Assembly (NCBI RefSeq): GCF_023238445.1
Contig: NZ_CP096658.1
Location: 1,922,001 to 1,986,000 of the forward strand
Direction of reading: 5' to 3'
DNA from: Halorussus gelatinilyticus
GTDB taxonomy: Archaea > Halobacteriota > Halobacteria > Halobacteriales > Haladaptataceae
DNA: 64,000 nucleotides
Both the position numbers and the translations under genes were made by a program. Under the pieces are notes generated by a model, which worked only from the letters and a program-made list of their open reading frames with translations, searched no databases and had not been told where the DNA came from. Positions within the stretch are counted from its first letter, which is position 1; each line of letters starts with the position of its first letter. Shown here piece after piece: positions 14,842 to 24,287 of this stretch.

Positions 14842-17757
14842 GTGGTTCACCTCGGTACATTCCACAACGCGACGACCGGCCTCCCGCTCGAACGGACCGA
14901 CGACGGCCACCTCGTCCCCGACGCCTCCGTCGAAGAGATACACGAGGACGCGAAGCGCGCGATGCGCGACCAGATTCGCCACGGCGTGCTGGCAGACGAC
15001 CTCGGCTACGACTCGCTGTTCCTCTCCGAACACCACGCCCAGACGATGGGCCAGGAGGTCAGCACCAACCCGCTCCAGACGCTGACCGCAATCGCGGCCC
15101 GGACCGACTCGCTGCGTCTCGGACAGGCGTCCTGCATCCTCCCGTGGTACGAACCGGTCCGATTCGCGGAGCAGGCCGCCCTCCTCGACGTGGTCAGCGA
15201 CGGACGCGCCGAAATTGGCATCGGGCGCGGGTATCAGCCCCGCGAGGCCGAACTCATGGGACAGTACTGGGGCGGCGGCGTCCAGAACCAGCCACAGAAC
15301 TACGAGTCGTTCGAGGAGAAGTACGAAATCGTCCGGAAGGCGTGGACAGAGGACGTGTTCTCCTACGACGGCGAGTACCACAGCGTCCCACCGAAGGGGA
15401 CCAAGTGGCACCACGAACAGGAGAAGGCATACTACGAGAGCGACGCCTGCGAGTACGACCTCGACGACGTCATCGACTGGACCGACTCTAACCTCTACGC
15501 CAGCGACGGGCCGAACGAAGTCGTCTCTGGCGGTTCGACGCTCGACGCGGTGTCGGTCTACCCGCAACCCGAACAGTCACCCCATCCGCAACTCTGGCAA
15601 CCCGCGTTCTCGCCGCGCTCGATGAAGTTCGCCGCCGAGCGCGGCATCAACGGCTTCTACATCGGCCTGCCCAACGACGCGCTCGAAGACGCCATCGGGG
15701 CTTACTATCAGTTCGCCGAGCAGGCGGGCTGGCCGGACCACCGCCCGGAGTACGACGGCGAACCCTTCGCCTTCGGGTGGGACGAGCGACGCAATCGCGG
15801 CGTCGCGGTCACTCGCTACGTGTTCAACACCGACGCCGCCGACGCGGAGACGCTCGACCGCTGGAAGCGCGGACTGGAGAACCAGTGGAACTACTACGCG
15901 CCGCTGGGTCTGCTCGGGGCGGTCTCGGGACTCGATTACGAAGAAGCGACGGCGGCGTTGCGCGAACACGGGGCGGACCTGTTCGTGGAGAAGGGCGTCG
16001 CTATCGTCGGTGACGCCGACCACATCCGGGACGAGGTGTCGAGCATCGTCGAGGAGTGCGGACTCGACGGCCTGAACTTCCAACCGGCGTTCGAGGTCAA
16101 CGGCGTCGGCGGCGAGGCGGTGGACGACCAGTTGCGCGCGTTCGGCGAGGACGTCGCGCCGTACCTCCGCGAACAGTTCCCGGGACCGACCGAGGAGGCG
16201 ACGACCGGAAGCGCCGCGGCCGCCGACGGCGGGAGCGTCGAGACGGCGAGCGCGTCCACCGCATCCACCGAGAGCAGTCCGGAGCGGTCGGCCGCGTCCG
16301 CCGACTTGGCGTCCGACCGACCCGACGCCCCGACCGACGGCGAAGCGGACACGTCGCTCGACGCCGACGAACTCGTGGCCGGTGTCGTCGCCCGGGCCGA
16401 GCGAGCGATGGACGCGATTGCCGACTACGACCAGGCCGCGACCGACGAACTGGTCCGAGCGGTCGGGTGGGCCGCGTATCGGGACGACCACGTCGAACCG
16501 GTCGCACGCGCCGCCGTGGAGGACACCGCCATCGGCAACGTCTCGGACAAAGTCTACAAGGTGAAACGACAGGTGGAAGGGACGCTGGCCGACCTCCGTG
16601 ACGCCCCGTCGGTCGGCGTCGTGGAGCGCGACCCCGAGCGCGGCGTCCGCGAGGTCGCCAAGCCGGTCGGCGTCGTCGGCGCGTTCACCCCCTCGACCAA
16701 CCCCGTGGCGACGGTGCCGCAACTGGCGATGCTCGCGCTGAAGGGACGAAACGCCGTCGTCTTCTCGCCGTCGCCTCAGACTCGGCGGGCCTGCGCGGAG
16801 TTGGTCGAGCACGTCCGCGAGGAGTTAGCGGCGGTCGGCGCGCCCGCCGACCTCGTGCAGGTGGTGCCCGGCGAGATAGACAAGCCGAAGGCCCACGCGT
16901 TGATGGAACGGGCAGACCTGTTGCAGGTCACCGGTTCGCAGAACAACGTCGAGGCCGGGCAGTCGTCGGGGACGCCCAACTACAGCGTCGGCGCGGGCAA
17001 CGTCGTCAGCGTGGTGGACGAGACTGCTGACATCGCGCAGGTCGCGGAGTTCGTCGGGGTCAGCAAGCCGCTGGACGACGGCGCGACCTGCGTCAACGTC
17101 AACTCGCTCGTCGCGGAGTCGTCGGTCGCCGACGAACTCCGAACGGCGCTCGAAGTCGCGGGCGGGTACTACTGCGACGACGCCGAACGCGACCGAGTCG
17201 AGGAAACGCTCTTCCGCGACGGACATCTCGACCGACGGGCCATCGCCTCGGACGCGGGGACGCTGGCCGAGATGGCGGGCATCGACCGCGCCGCTGACGC
17301 CGACTTCCTGGTGGTAGACGGCGAGGGCGTCGGCGAACGCCACCCCCTCTCGGGCGAGAAGCTCGCGCCCGTCCTGACGGTGTACGAAGCGCCGGACTTC
17401 TCCGCGGCGCTGGACCTCACCCAGTCGATAGTCGAGTACGAGGGCATCGGCCACTCGTGTACGATTCACACGTCGGAGGACGACCGCGCCGAGCGCATGG
17501 GGAAGGCCATCGACGTAGGGCGCGTGCTGGTCAACCAGCCCTCGCTCTGTCTCGCCGGTGCGGAGAACAACGACCTCGATTTCACCCTCTCGCTCGGCGG
17601 CGGTACGTGGGCGGGCAACCAGTTCGACGACAACCTCGGCTACGAGTACTTCCTGAACTTCACGACCGTCGCCGAGGACGACGGCGGCCGCCTCCCGGAC
17701 CGCGAGGACCTGTTCGGCGACTACCCCGTCGCGGAGGAGCGACCTCCCGAACTGTAG
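14842..17757 (+). CDS. fusion: luciferase-like flavin monooxygenase + CoA-acylating aldehyde dehydrogenase
   Basis: A 971-aa two-enzyme fusion. Residues 1 to about 450 are an LLM-class flavin-dependent monooxygenase (ADDLGYDSLFLSEHHAQTM, AEIGIGRGYQPREAEL, and WQPAFSPRSMKFAAERG) with a long insertion at about residues 150-250. Residues about 450-510 are an Ala/Ser/Asp linker. Residues about 515-960 match acylating aldehyde dehydrogenases of the AdhE/EutE type: GVVGAFTPSTNPVATV, catalytic Cys750 in DDGATCVNVNS, and the AdhE-like end FTLSLGGGTWAGN followed by FLNFTTVA. This suggests channelling of an aldehyde between the flavin site and the CoA site. The GTG at 14842 lies about 28 bp after a TATA-like AAGATATAAG, so the mRNA is probably leaderless. 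A small HTH regulator is convergent downstream. Confidence 0.85.
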   Translation: MVHLGTFHNATTGLPLERTDDGHLVPDASVEEIHEDAKRAMRDQIRHGVLADDLGYDSLFLSEHHAQTMGQEVSTNPLQTLTAIAARTDSLRLGQASCILPWYEPVRFAEQAALLDVVSDGRAEIGIGRGYQPREAELMGQYWGGGVQNQPQNYESFEEKYEIVRKAWTEDVFSYDGEYHSVPPKGTKWHHEQEKAYYESDACEYDLDDVIDWTDSNLYASDGPNEVVSGGSTLDAVSVYPQPEQSPHPQLWQPAFSPRSMKFAAERGINGFYIGLPNDALEDAIGAYYQFAEQAGWPDHRPEYDGEPFAFGWDERRNRGVAVTRYVFNTDAADAETLDRWKRGLENQWNYYAPLGLLGAVSGLDYEEATAALREHGADLFVEKGVAIVGDADHIRDEVSSIVEECGLDGLNFQPAFEVNGVGGEAVDDQLRAFGEDVAPYLREQFPGPTEEATTGSAAAADGGSVETASASTASTESSPERSAASADLASDRPDAPTDGEADTSLDADELVAGVVARAERAMDAIADYDQAATDELVRAVGWAAYRDDHVEPVARAAVEDTAIGNVSDKVYKVKRQVEGTLADLRDAPSVGVVERDPERGVREVAKPVGVVGAFTPSTNPVATVPQLAMLALKGRNAVVFSPSPQTRRACAELVEHVREELAAVGAPADLVQVVPGEIDKPKAHALMERADLLQVTGSQNNVEAGQSSGTPNYSVGAGNVVSVVDETADIAQVAEFVGVSKPLDDGATCVNVNSLVAESSVADELRTALEVAGGYYCDDAERDRVEETLFRDGHLDRRAIASDAGTLAEMAGIDRAADADFLVVDGEGVGERHPLSGEKLAPVLTVYEAPDFSAALDLTQSIVEYEGIGHSCTIHTSEDDRAERMGKAIDVGRVLVNQPSLCLAGAENNDLDFTLSLGGGTWAGNQFDDNLGYEYFLNFTTVAEDDGGRLPDREDLFGDYPVAEERPPEL

Positions 17758-17767
17758 CACCGCGGAC

Positions 17768-18082
17768 TCACATCGCTCGCGTCCGATAGTAGCTCCGCTC
17801 GCCATCTCCGGTGTCGATGACCCTGCGCTCCAGCGCACCGTGGTCGACGAGTCGGTCCAGAATCGAACTCACGGTCGCCACGTCGATGATACAGCCCATG
17901 AGTTCGTCGTCCTCGACGGCGTACGACACGTTGGCTTCCGACCAACCGGTCTCCATCACGGCCTCGGTTATCTCTCGGACGTTGTACGCCTGCCGGTCGT
18001 TTTCGTGCAGGAACTGGACGATTCGCTCCTCGATGGAGTAGCGCTCGCTCCCCTCCTCGAAGGTATCGGTGGTGATTGGCAC
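17768..18082 (-). CDS. small winged-helix regulator
   Basis: A 104-aa DNA-binding protein with a winged helix-turn-helix. Helices run RIVQFLHENDRQAYNVREITEAVME, then SILDRLVDHGALERRVID and the wing GDGERSYYRTRA. A variable acidic segment in the middle (VEDDELMGCIIDVAT) separates the first helix pair from the recognition helix. The GTG start at 18082 is supported by a TATA-like CTTATTGG about 25-28 bp upstream. It is convergent with the monooxygenase/aldehyde dehydrogenase fusion, only 10 bp from its stop, so it may or may not regulate it. The target is unknown. Confidence 0.65.
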   Translation of the reverse strand: MPITTDTFEEGSERYSIEERIVQFLHENDRQAYNVREITEAVMETGWSEANVSYAVEDDELMGCIIDVATVSSILDRLVDHGALERRVIDTGDGERSYYRTRAM

Positions 18083-18216
18083 ACCCCGCGTAGGCCCCGG
18101 ATTCCAATAAGGGTGTGGCCCGGCAGAACGCCGCGCGGTCGGGTCCGCGACCGACCCACCGGTAATCCGACCCCGGTTCCGAAGCGCCTTTGACCCCTCC
18201 ATCCCTGTCCGAAGAC

Positions 18217-19044
18217 ATGAGAGTTGGCGCGCACGAATCCATCGCTGGCGGCGTCTACAACGCCGTAGACGCCCAGATAGACGACGGCGGGAACTGCGGA
18301 CAGATATTCACCCACTCGCCGCAGGTGTGGCAGGACCCGAACATCGGCGACGACGAGGCCGAGCAGTTCCGAACCGTCTCGGCCGACAACGACGTCGGTC
18401 CGTGGGTCATCCACTCGTCGTACCTCGTGAACCTCTGTACGCCGAAAGACGACCTCCGCGAGAAGTCCATCGACTCGATGCAGAAGGAGGTGGACGCCGC
18501 CGACAAGTTGGACATCCCCTACGTCAACGTCCACCTCGGCGCGCACACCGGCGCGGGCGTGGACGGCGGTCTCGACAACGCCGCGAGCGCGCTGGACGAG
18601 TTGGATATCCCGGAGGGCGTCACCGTTCTCATCGAGAGCGACGCCGGGTCGGGCACGAAACTGGGCGGCGACTTCGAGCATCTCGCGGAGGTCCTCGCGC
18701 GCTCCGAGCAGGACCTCGACGTGTGCATCGACACCGCTCACGCGTTCGCGGCGGGCTACGACCTCTCGACCGAAGAGGCGGTCCACGACACCATCGCGGA
18801 GTTCGACGAGGTGGTCGGACTGGAGCATCTCGAATGCGTCCACCTCAACGACTCGAAGCACGAGTGCGGCACGAACAAGGACGAACACGCCCACATCGGC
18901 GAGGGTCTCATCGGCGAGGAAGGCATGCGCGCGTTCGTCAACCATCCGGACCTCGAAGACGTGCCCCTCGTCCTCGAAACGCCCCACGAGGACGGCAAGG
19001 GCTTCGCGTGGAACATCGAGCGCGTGAAGGAACTGCGCGAGTAA
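18217..19044 (+). CDS. nfo: endonuclease IV (AP endonuclease)
   Basis: A 275-aa zinc TIM-barrel nuclease of base-excision repair that cuts 5' of abasic sites. Family metal ligands are visible in order: [20 protein letters not shown]-like [54 protein letters not shown] with DEHAHIGEG, and the final LETPHEDG. The length and the N-terminal MRVGAHES fit the family exactly. ATG 18217 is used; nine codons more upstream are not conserved. It is divergent from the small HTH gene with about 134 bp between them. The call is secure. Confidence 0.95.
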   Translation: MRVGAHESIAGGVYNAVDAQIDDGGNCGQIFTHSPQVWQDPNIGDDEAEQFRTVSADNDVGPWVIHSSYLVNLCTPKDDLREKSIDSMQKEVDAADKLDIPYVNVHLGAHTGAGVDGGLDNAASALDELDIPEGVTVLIESDAGSGTKLGGDFEHLAEVLARSEQDLDVCIDTAHAFAAGYDLSTEEAVHDTIAEFDEVVGLEHLECVHLNDSKHECGTNKDEHAHIGEGLIGEEGMRAFVNHPDLEDVPLVLETPHEDGKGFAWNIERVKELRE

Positions 19045-19069
19045 GGCGTTCCGAACTCCGTCCGGTTTT

Positions 19070-19411
19070 CTATCCGAACGCGAACGTCAGGAGCCACAGG
19101 CCCGCCATTCCGGCGACGAGCGTCGCCAGAACGTCCTCGGTCCGCCACGCCACCAGCGCCGCGAGCGCGCCCGCCAGGAGTCGCGGATTCGCGGGCGAGA
19201 GCGCGACCGACCCGTCTACGACGACCAGTTGGGGTGCGACCAGCGCCGCCAGCACCGCCGCGGGGACGAATCGGAGGGCGCGCTCGACCACCGCCGGCAC
19301 GTCGTCGAGGAGGCCGAACAGGCCGATGAACGAGAAGCGGATGAGGAAGGTCCCGACCCCCGCCGCGAGGATGACGAGCCACAGCGTCACCGACCCGTAG
19401 TCGGTCGCCAT
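19070..19411 (-). CDS. azlD: AzlD-type branched-chain amino acid exporter subunit
   Basis: A 113-aa membrane protein with three to four helices and the AzlD pattern GVGTFLIRFSFIGL near the N terminus and ALRFVPAAVLAALVAPQL in the middle. AzlD is the small partner of AzlC. The pair exports branched-chain amino acids or related compounds such as azaleucine. The start codon follows the azlC stop directly (TAG then ATG), so translation is coupled. The ATG is at 19411. Confidence 0.85.
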   Translation of the reverse strand: MATDYGSVTLWLVILAAGVGTFLIRFSFIGLFGLLDDVPAVVERALRFVPAAVLAALVAPQLVVVDGSVALSPANPRLLAGALAALVAWRTEDVLATLVAGMAGLWLLTFAFG

Positions 19412-20092
19412 CTACGCCACCTCCTCGGCCAGCAGTCCGGCCGCGATGCCGACGACGGCGGCGGTTATCAGTCCCAGATTGAACGGGAGTCCGGTGGCGG
19501 CGACACCGACCGACCCGCCGACGAGCGCGGCGACGCCGGTCGCCCGGTCGGTGACCGCCGGGACCAGCACCGCGAGGAACACCAGCGGGACCGCGAACTC
19601 GAGTCGCCAGCCGTCGGGGACGCTCGCGCCGAGGGCGATACCGACGACCGTGGCGAGTTGCCACGTCACCCACAGCGCGCTCCCGACGCCGAGGTAGTAC
19701 CACCGCCGGGAGACGCTCTCGTCGTTCTCGAACCGCAACAGCGACACCGCGTAGGCCTGGTCGGTGAGCAGGTACGCCAGCGCGCCCTTCCACCGGGTCG
19801 ATTCGCGCTGGAAGTACGGCGCGATGGAGGCGCTGTACATCATCATCCGGAGGTTGATGACGAGGACGGTGAACACGACCACGACGGCCGGCGCGTTCCG
19901 GCCGACGAGTTCGGCCGCCGCGAGTTGGGAGGCTCCGGCGAAGATGACGACCGACATCGCGACCGCCCCGACCGGAGGGATGCCCGCGTTGACCGCGGCC
20001 ACGCCGGCCACCATCCCGAACGGAACGATACCGAGGAGAATCGGGAGGGCGACGCGAACGCCCGCACGGAAATCTGTACGTGGAGATGTCAC
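19412..20092 (-). CDS. azlC: AzlC-type branched-chain amino acid exporter subunit
   Basis: A 226-aa membrane protein, the large subunit of the AzlCD exporter. It has about seven helices. The family features PILLGIVPFGMVAGVAAVNAG and MSVVIFAGASQLAAAEL at residues about 15-65 and NLRMMMYSASIAPYF near residue 85 are intact. The start is GTG at 20092. It is in one transcript with azlD, no gap. The two genes converge with nfo and diverge from a methyltransferase gene about 190 bp away. No regulator is adjacent. Confidence 0.88.
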   Translation of the reverse strand: MTSPRTDFRAGVRVALPILLGIVPFGMVAGVAAVNAGIPPVGAVAMSVVIFAGASQLAAAELVGRNAPAVVVVFTVLVINLRMMMYSASIAPYFQRESTRWKGALAYLLTDQAYAVSLLRFENDESVSRRWYYLGVGSALWVTWQLATVVGIALGASVPDGWRLEFAVPLVFLAVLVPAVTDRATGVAALVGGSVGVAATGLPFNLGLITAAVVGIAAGLLAEEVA

Positions 20093-20284
20093 TGTCCGTT
20101 CGTAGGCGCACCGAGGGGTATCATCCTTGGTTTTCCGGCGAAGCGTTCGACCCGAGCGCCCCCGGCGCGCTCGGCCGGCGACTCTCTCTCCTCGCTCGTC
20201 CGGCGTCTCGTTCGGCCGGTAACTCGCTCGCCCGGACCGCCCCGCTTTTCACCGCGGACCGCCAACCCCGAGCCAGAATCAGCC

Positions 20285-21100
20285 GTGCGACAGTTCTCCG
20301 CCGACTACCTCCGAGACACGCGCCGCGGGATGTGGGACGACCGCGCCGCGCTGGCCGACCTCGAACTGGACTCCCGAGAGCGCGTCCTCGACGTGGGATG
20401 CGGCACGGGCGAACTCTCCCGCGTCCTCGCCGAAGAGTCGGCCGCCGACGGGACGCCCGCCGACGTCGTCGGGGTGGACGCCGACCCGGACCTGCTGGCG
20501 GTCGCCCGCGAGGAGGCCGGCATCGAGACCGTCGCCGGCGACGCGCTCCGCCTGCCGTTCCCCGACGACTGCTTCGACCTCGTGGTCTGTCAGGCCCTGC
20601 TCATCAACCTCCCGGACCCCGCCGCCGCCGTGCGGGAGTTCCGGCGCGTTTCCACGGCTCGCGTGGCCGCGGTCGAACCCGACAACGCCGCGGTGTCCGT
20701 CGAATCGACCGTCGAGACCGAGAGCGACCTCGCGGCCCGCGCCCGGCGAGCCTATCTGTCGGGCGTCGAGACCGACGTGACCTTGGGCGGGGCGGGCACC
20801 CGCGAGGCGTTCGAGGCGGCCGGACTCTCCGAGGTGTCCACGCGCCGCCACGTCCACGCCCGGACGGTCGAACCGCCCTACGCCGACCGGGACCTGCGCG
20901 CGGCCCGTCGGAAGGCCAGCGGCGAGGCACTGGCCGACGACCGCGCGACCCTGCTGGCGGGCGACCTCTCGGCCGAGGAGTACGACGACCTCCGGAACGA
21001 CTGGCGCGAGATGGGCCGGAGCGTGGTCGAGCAGATGAGCGCGGGCGAGTACCGCCGTGCAGAGGTCGTCCCCTTCTACGTGACCGTCGGGTCGGTCTGA
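20285..21100 (+). CDS. class I SAM-dependent methyltransferase
   Basis: A 271-aa methyltransferase. Motif I is VLDVGCGTGELSRVL (about residues 34-48), the acidic end of strand 2 is VVGVDADPDLL, and motif IV is FDLVVCQALLINLPDP. The C-terminal third is helical and carries the conserved-looking ARTVEPPYADRDLR. The substrate is not evident; the family includes ubiquinone/menaquinone-type and small-molecule methyltransferases. The GTG at 20285 is selected because the open frame upstream is low-complexity. The gene is divergent from azlC and followed by a Usp protein after 56 bp. Confidence 0.8.
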   Translation: MRQFSADYLRDTRRGMWDDRAALADLELDSRERVLDVGCGTGELSRVLAEESAADGTPADVVGVDADPDLLAVAREEAGIETVAGDALRLPFPDDCFDLVVCQALLINLPDPAAAVREFRRVSTARVAAVEPDNAAVSVESTVETESDLAARARRAYLSGVETDVTLGGAGTREAFEAAGLSEVSTRRHVHARTVEPPYADRDLRAARRKASGEALADDRATLLAGDLSAEEYDDLRNDWREMGRSVVEQMSAGEYRRAEVVPFYVTVGSV

Positions 21101-21156
21101 AGGCCCGTCTCCGCCGTGCCAACCTCTTTGGTCTCTCTCGCCGACGTTCGAACGTC

Positions 21157-22020
21157 ATGTTCGAGCAGATTCTGGTCCCGGTCGATGGCAGCGACGGGTC
21201 CGATGCCGCGGTCGGGCACGCCGCCGACGTCGCCGACCGGTTCGACGCGGCCGTTCACGTCCTGTTCGTCGCCAGCACGAACCGCGACAGCGTGACCGTG
21301 GTCGGGAGTGACGTAGTGGACGCCTTGGAGAGCGAGGGCGCGGCGGTCGTGGACTCCGCGGAAGAGGACCTCCGAGAGCGCGGCGTCGCGTGCGAGTCGG
21401 AAGTCGTGCAGGGCGACCCCGCGACGACCATCGCCGACTACGCCGACTCGCGGGGGATGGACCTCGCGGTGATGGCGACCCGCGGTCGGACCGGCCTCTC
21501 GCGGTACCTGCTCGGGAGCGTCACGGAGAAAGTCGTCCGCCTCTCGGACGTGCCGGTCCTCACGGTCCGAACTCACGACGACGCGCGCACGTCGTTCCCC
21601 TACGAGAACGTCCTCGCGCCGACCGACGGGAGCAGAGTCGCGAACGCGGCCGCCGACCGCGCCGTCGACCTCGCTGCCGCGTTGGACGCCACGCTCCACG
21701 CCGTCTCGGTCGTGGACGACACGTCGCTCGGGTTCGACGTGCGCTCGGCGGCCGCCGCCGACGAACTTCGGGAGGCCGCCGAGGACGCCATCGCGGAGGT
21801 GACCGCCAGTGCCGACGACGCTGGCGTCGAACAGGTCCGCGAGGAGGTCCTCCGCGGGTCGGTCCACCGGGCGATTCTCGACTACGTGGACGAGGAGGAC
21901 GTGGACGTAATCGTCGTGGGCACCCGCGGCCGGGGCGGCACCGACCGAATCCTCCTCGGGAGCGTCACCGAGCGACTCGTCCGCACGTCGCCGGTGCCCG
22001 TGCTGACGGTGCGTCGGTAG
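21157..22020 (+). CDS. tandem universal stress protein (UspA x2)
   Basis: A 287-aa protein with two Usp domains: residues 1 to about 140 (start MFEQILVPVDGSDGSDAAV) and about 150-287 (FPYENVLAPTDGSRVANAA). Both keep the ATP-binding G-x2-G-x9-GS pattern (TRGRTGLSRYLLGSVTEK and TRGRGGTDRILLGSVTER), so it probably binds ATP. Usp proteins act in stress tolerance or transporter regulation in the cytoplasm. The start at ATG 21157 is unambiguous. No transporter gene is adjacent. Confidence 0.93.
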   Translation: MFEQILVPVDGSDGSDAAVGHAADVADRFDAAVHVLFVASTNRDSVTVVGSDVVDALESEGAAVVDSAEEDLRERGVACESEVVQGDPATTIADYADSRGMDLAVMATRGRTGLSRYLLGSVTEKVVRLSDVPVLTVRTHDDARTSFPYENVLAPTDGSRVANAAADRAVDLAAALDATLHAVSVVDDTSLGFDVRSAAAADELREAAEDAIAEVTASADDAGVEQVREEVLRGSVHRAILDYVDEEDVDVIVVGTRGRGGTDRILLGSVTERLVRTSPVPVLTVRR

Positions 22021-22129
22021 CCGCGTCACACGACGGTCTGCCAGCGTCGCGTCGCACCGACGACGCACTGGAAGGGCCCGCTGGCGCGTCTCGAAAAGAC
22101 ATATCGGTCCGGTCGGCGTCGGTGTTCGT

Positions 22130-23221
22130 ATGGACCCGCGAATCCGAAATCACGCCGACATTCTCGTCGACCACTGCACCGACCTCGACCCGAGCGACGA
22201 CGTGGTCGTTCGGGCCCCGCCCGTCGCCGAGGACCTCGCGGTCGCCGTCGCCGAGCGAGTCGGCGAGGTGGGCGCCAACCCCTCGATTTCGCTCCAGAGC
22301 GAGCGCGCGACGCAGGCGTACCTCCGGTCCAGCGACCCCGACGACTTCGAGACGCCCGAGCATCGACTGGCGATGATGGAGGCGGCCGACGCGTTCGTCC
22401 TCATCAAAGGCGACCGGAACACCGCCGAGATGAGCGATGTCCCCTCAGAGACGCTCGCCGCCTTCCGCCGGGCGCTCCAACCGCTGCAGGAGGCCCGCAT
22501 GGGCAAGCGCTGGGTCGGCACGCAGTTCCCGGCACCGGGCAACGCCCAGAAGGCCGAGATGAGCACCGCGGCGTACGAGGAGTTCGTCTACGAGGCGGTC
22601 GATAAGGACTGGGACGCTCAGAAGGACCACCAACAGCAGATGGTCGAGATTCTCGACCCCGCCGACGAGGTCCGCGTCGTCTCGGGCGACACGACCGACC
22701 TCCGCATGAGCGTCGAGGGCATGAAGACGGTCAACGACTACGGCGAGAAGAACCTCCCCGGCGGCGAGGTGTTCACCGCGCCGGTCCCCGACTCCGTGGA
22801 GGGCGAGGTCCTGTTCGACAAACCGCTCCTCCGCCACGGCCGGGAGATTCACGACGCGTACCTCCGATTCGAGGACGGCGAAGTCGTGGACCACGACGCC
22901 TCGAAGAACGCCGACCTGCTCGAAAGCATCCTCAATACCGACGAGGGCGCGCGCCGCCTCGGGGAACTCGGCATCGGGATGAACCGCGACATCGACCGGT
23001 TCACCTACAACATGCTCTTCGACGAGAAGATGGGCGACACGGTCCACATGGCCGTCGGGAAGGCCATCGCGGAGACGGTGCCCGAGGGCCGACCGCGCAA
23101 CGAGAGCGCGGTCCACACCGACATGATAGTGGACATGAGCGAGGACTCCTACATCGAGGTGGACGGGGAAATCGTCCAGCGAAACGGCACGTTCCGGTTC
23201 GAAGACGGGTTCGAGGGGTAA
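22130..23221 (+). CDS. M29-family aminopeptidase
   Basis: A 363-aa metallopeptidase of the thermophilic aminopeptidase group (AmpS/AmpT, M29), which releases N-terminal residues from peptides in the cytosol. Typical segments are VAEDLAVAVAERVGEVGANP near residue 30, the WVGTQFPAPGNAQKAEMS middle region, and the C-terminal metal site region GELGIGMN, FDEKMGDTVHMAVG and HTDMIVDMS, which carry the conserved Glu, His and Asp ligands. The ATG at 22130 gives the usual N terminus. It is followed by a hairpin/T-tract terminator. Confidence 0.9.
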   Translation: MDPRIRNHADILVDHCTDLDPSDDVVVRAPPVAEDLAVAVAERVGEVGANPSISLQSERATQAYLRSSDPDDFETPEHRLAMMEAADAFVLIKGDRNTAEMSDVPSETLAAFRRALQPLQEARMGKRWVGTQFPAPGNAQKAEMSTAAYEEFVYEAVDKDWDAQKDHQQQMVEILDPADEVRVVSGDTTDLRMSVEGMKTVNDYGEKNLPGGEVFTAPVPDSVEGEVLFDKPLLRHGREIHDAYLRFEDGEVVDHDASKNADLLESILNTDEGARRLGELGIGMNRDIDRFTYNMLFDEKMGDTVHMAVGKAIAETVPEGRPRNESAVHTDMIVDMSEDSYIEVDGEIVQRNGTFRFEDGFEG

Positions 23222-23272
23222 ACTGCACCCCCGCGTGCGGCGCGAGGTCGTCCCAACTCCACTCCGAGCATA

Positions 23273-23333
23273 CGGCGCGAAGCGCCGTTTCACCGCGAGC
23301 GAAGCGAGCGGGGCTTTTTCATCGACGTTTTTC
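23273..23333 (+). terminator. hairpin plus T-tracts after the M29 aminopeptidase
   Basis: CGGCGC-GAA-GCGCCG followed by TTT at 23273-23290, then two T-tracts (CTTTTTC near 23314 and GTTTTTC near 23328). Archaeal terminators are T-rich, so this is a plausible end for the peptidase transcript. Confidence 0.5.
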
Positions 23334-23401
23334 GACGAGTGGTACCCGCAGGGCGCGAACGCAGTTCGCGCCCGAGGATACCCGAGGAGAAAAAGGTCGG
23401 G

Positions 23402-24049
23402 CTACACCACGTCGCCGCGGACCGTCGCGCCCTCCTGGCGCTTCCGGTAGGACTCGACGGCTTCGGCGGCCTCGTCGGTCTTCTCGGCGTCCAAGCCGAG
23501 CATCCCTAGCGCGTCGGGGAGCGTCGGAAACGGGAGTTCGCTCTCGCGGAGTTTGCGCAGGGCCTCGTCGCTCCGCTGGCCCTCCGCCCAGAGGCAGACG
23601 CCCCGCGGGTCGAGAATCTGCTCGTAGGCCTCGCGCTGGATGGCACCCTGTAACCGCTGGGTCACGTTGTCCTCGAAACTGGAGTTGCAGACTTCGAGGT
23701 GGACGGGTTCGTCCTCGGGCAGGAGGTGGGCCGCCAGACACTGCTCGGGCGCGGCGTGCCCGCTGTCGTTGGCGCGGATGTACTCCGGGAACTGCTCGGC
23801 CCACTCCGCCCGGACGGTCTTGCCGACGCCCTCGACGCCGTGCGATTTCCGGAATCGTTCGGCGGCGTCGCCGTCGTCGCCCCGCAGGAGGATGTCCTTC
23901 GTGACGTACACGTCCAGTCGCTCCACGGGGTCGAGTCCGAGCGCCACGTCGCCGTAGACCCACAGCTCGCGGACCGGTACGGGCATCGTCTCGTTCTCGA
24001 CGGTGTGGAGTATCTCCTCGACCCGCTCGATGGCCTCGTCTCGGTTCAT
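23402..24049 (-). CDS. conserved haloarchaeal protein, unknown function
   Basis: A 215-aa soluble acidic protein. The N terminus MNRDEAIERVEEILHTVENE is helical, followed by ELWVYGDVALGLDPVERLDVYVTKDILL, which resembles the nucleotidyltransferase-like pattern of a G-D beta-hairpin with later Asp residues. This resemblance is weak. The middle has VHLEVCNSSFEDNVTQRLQGA and WAEGQRSDEALRKLRESELPFPTL. No catalytic motif could be confirmed. It appears to be a monocistronic gene, convergent with the M29 peptidase. The even composition and clean bounds support a real gene. Confidence 0.7.
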   Translation of the reverse strand: MNRDEAIERVEEILHTVENETMPVPVRELWVYGDVALGLDPVERLDVYVTKDILLRGDDGDAAERFRKSHGVEGVGKTVRAEWAEQFPEYIRANDSGHAAPEQCLAAHLLPEDEPVHLEVCNSSFEDNVTQRLQGAIQREAYEQILDPRGVCLWAEGQRSDEALRKLRESELPFPTLPDALGMLGLDAEKTDEAAEAVESYRKRQEGATVRGDVV

Positions 24050-24287
24050 TGGTCGCGTGTTGGTGGTCGGGCAGGTTAACGGTGGCGTGTCGGGACTCGA
24101 AATCGGGGGCAGCGCGTCCGCCGAGCGTCGAGGCCACTACGTGTGACCGACGGCGACGCCGCGAGTTGCTCGTCTAACTGCCCGGCTCGATTTTCCGTTC
24201 GCGTCGCCACCGACCCGACTAGTCTTGCACTGTATTTACATTGGCAATCGGGATTGAGGCGCGGGCGACCGGATTTCCGGTGGGACC

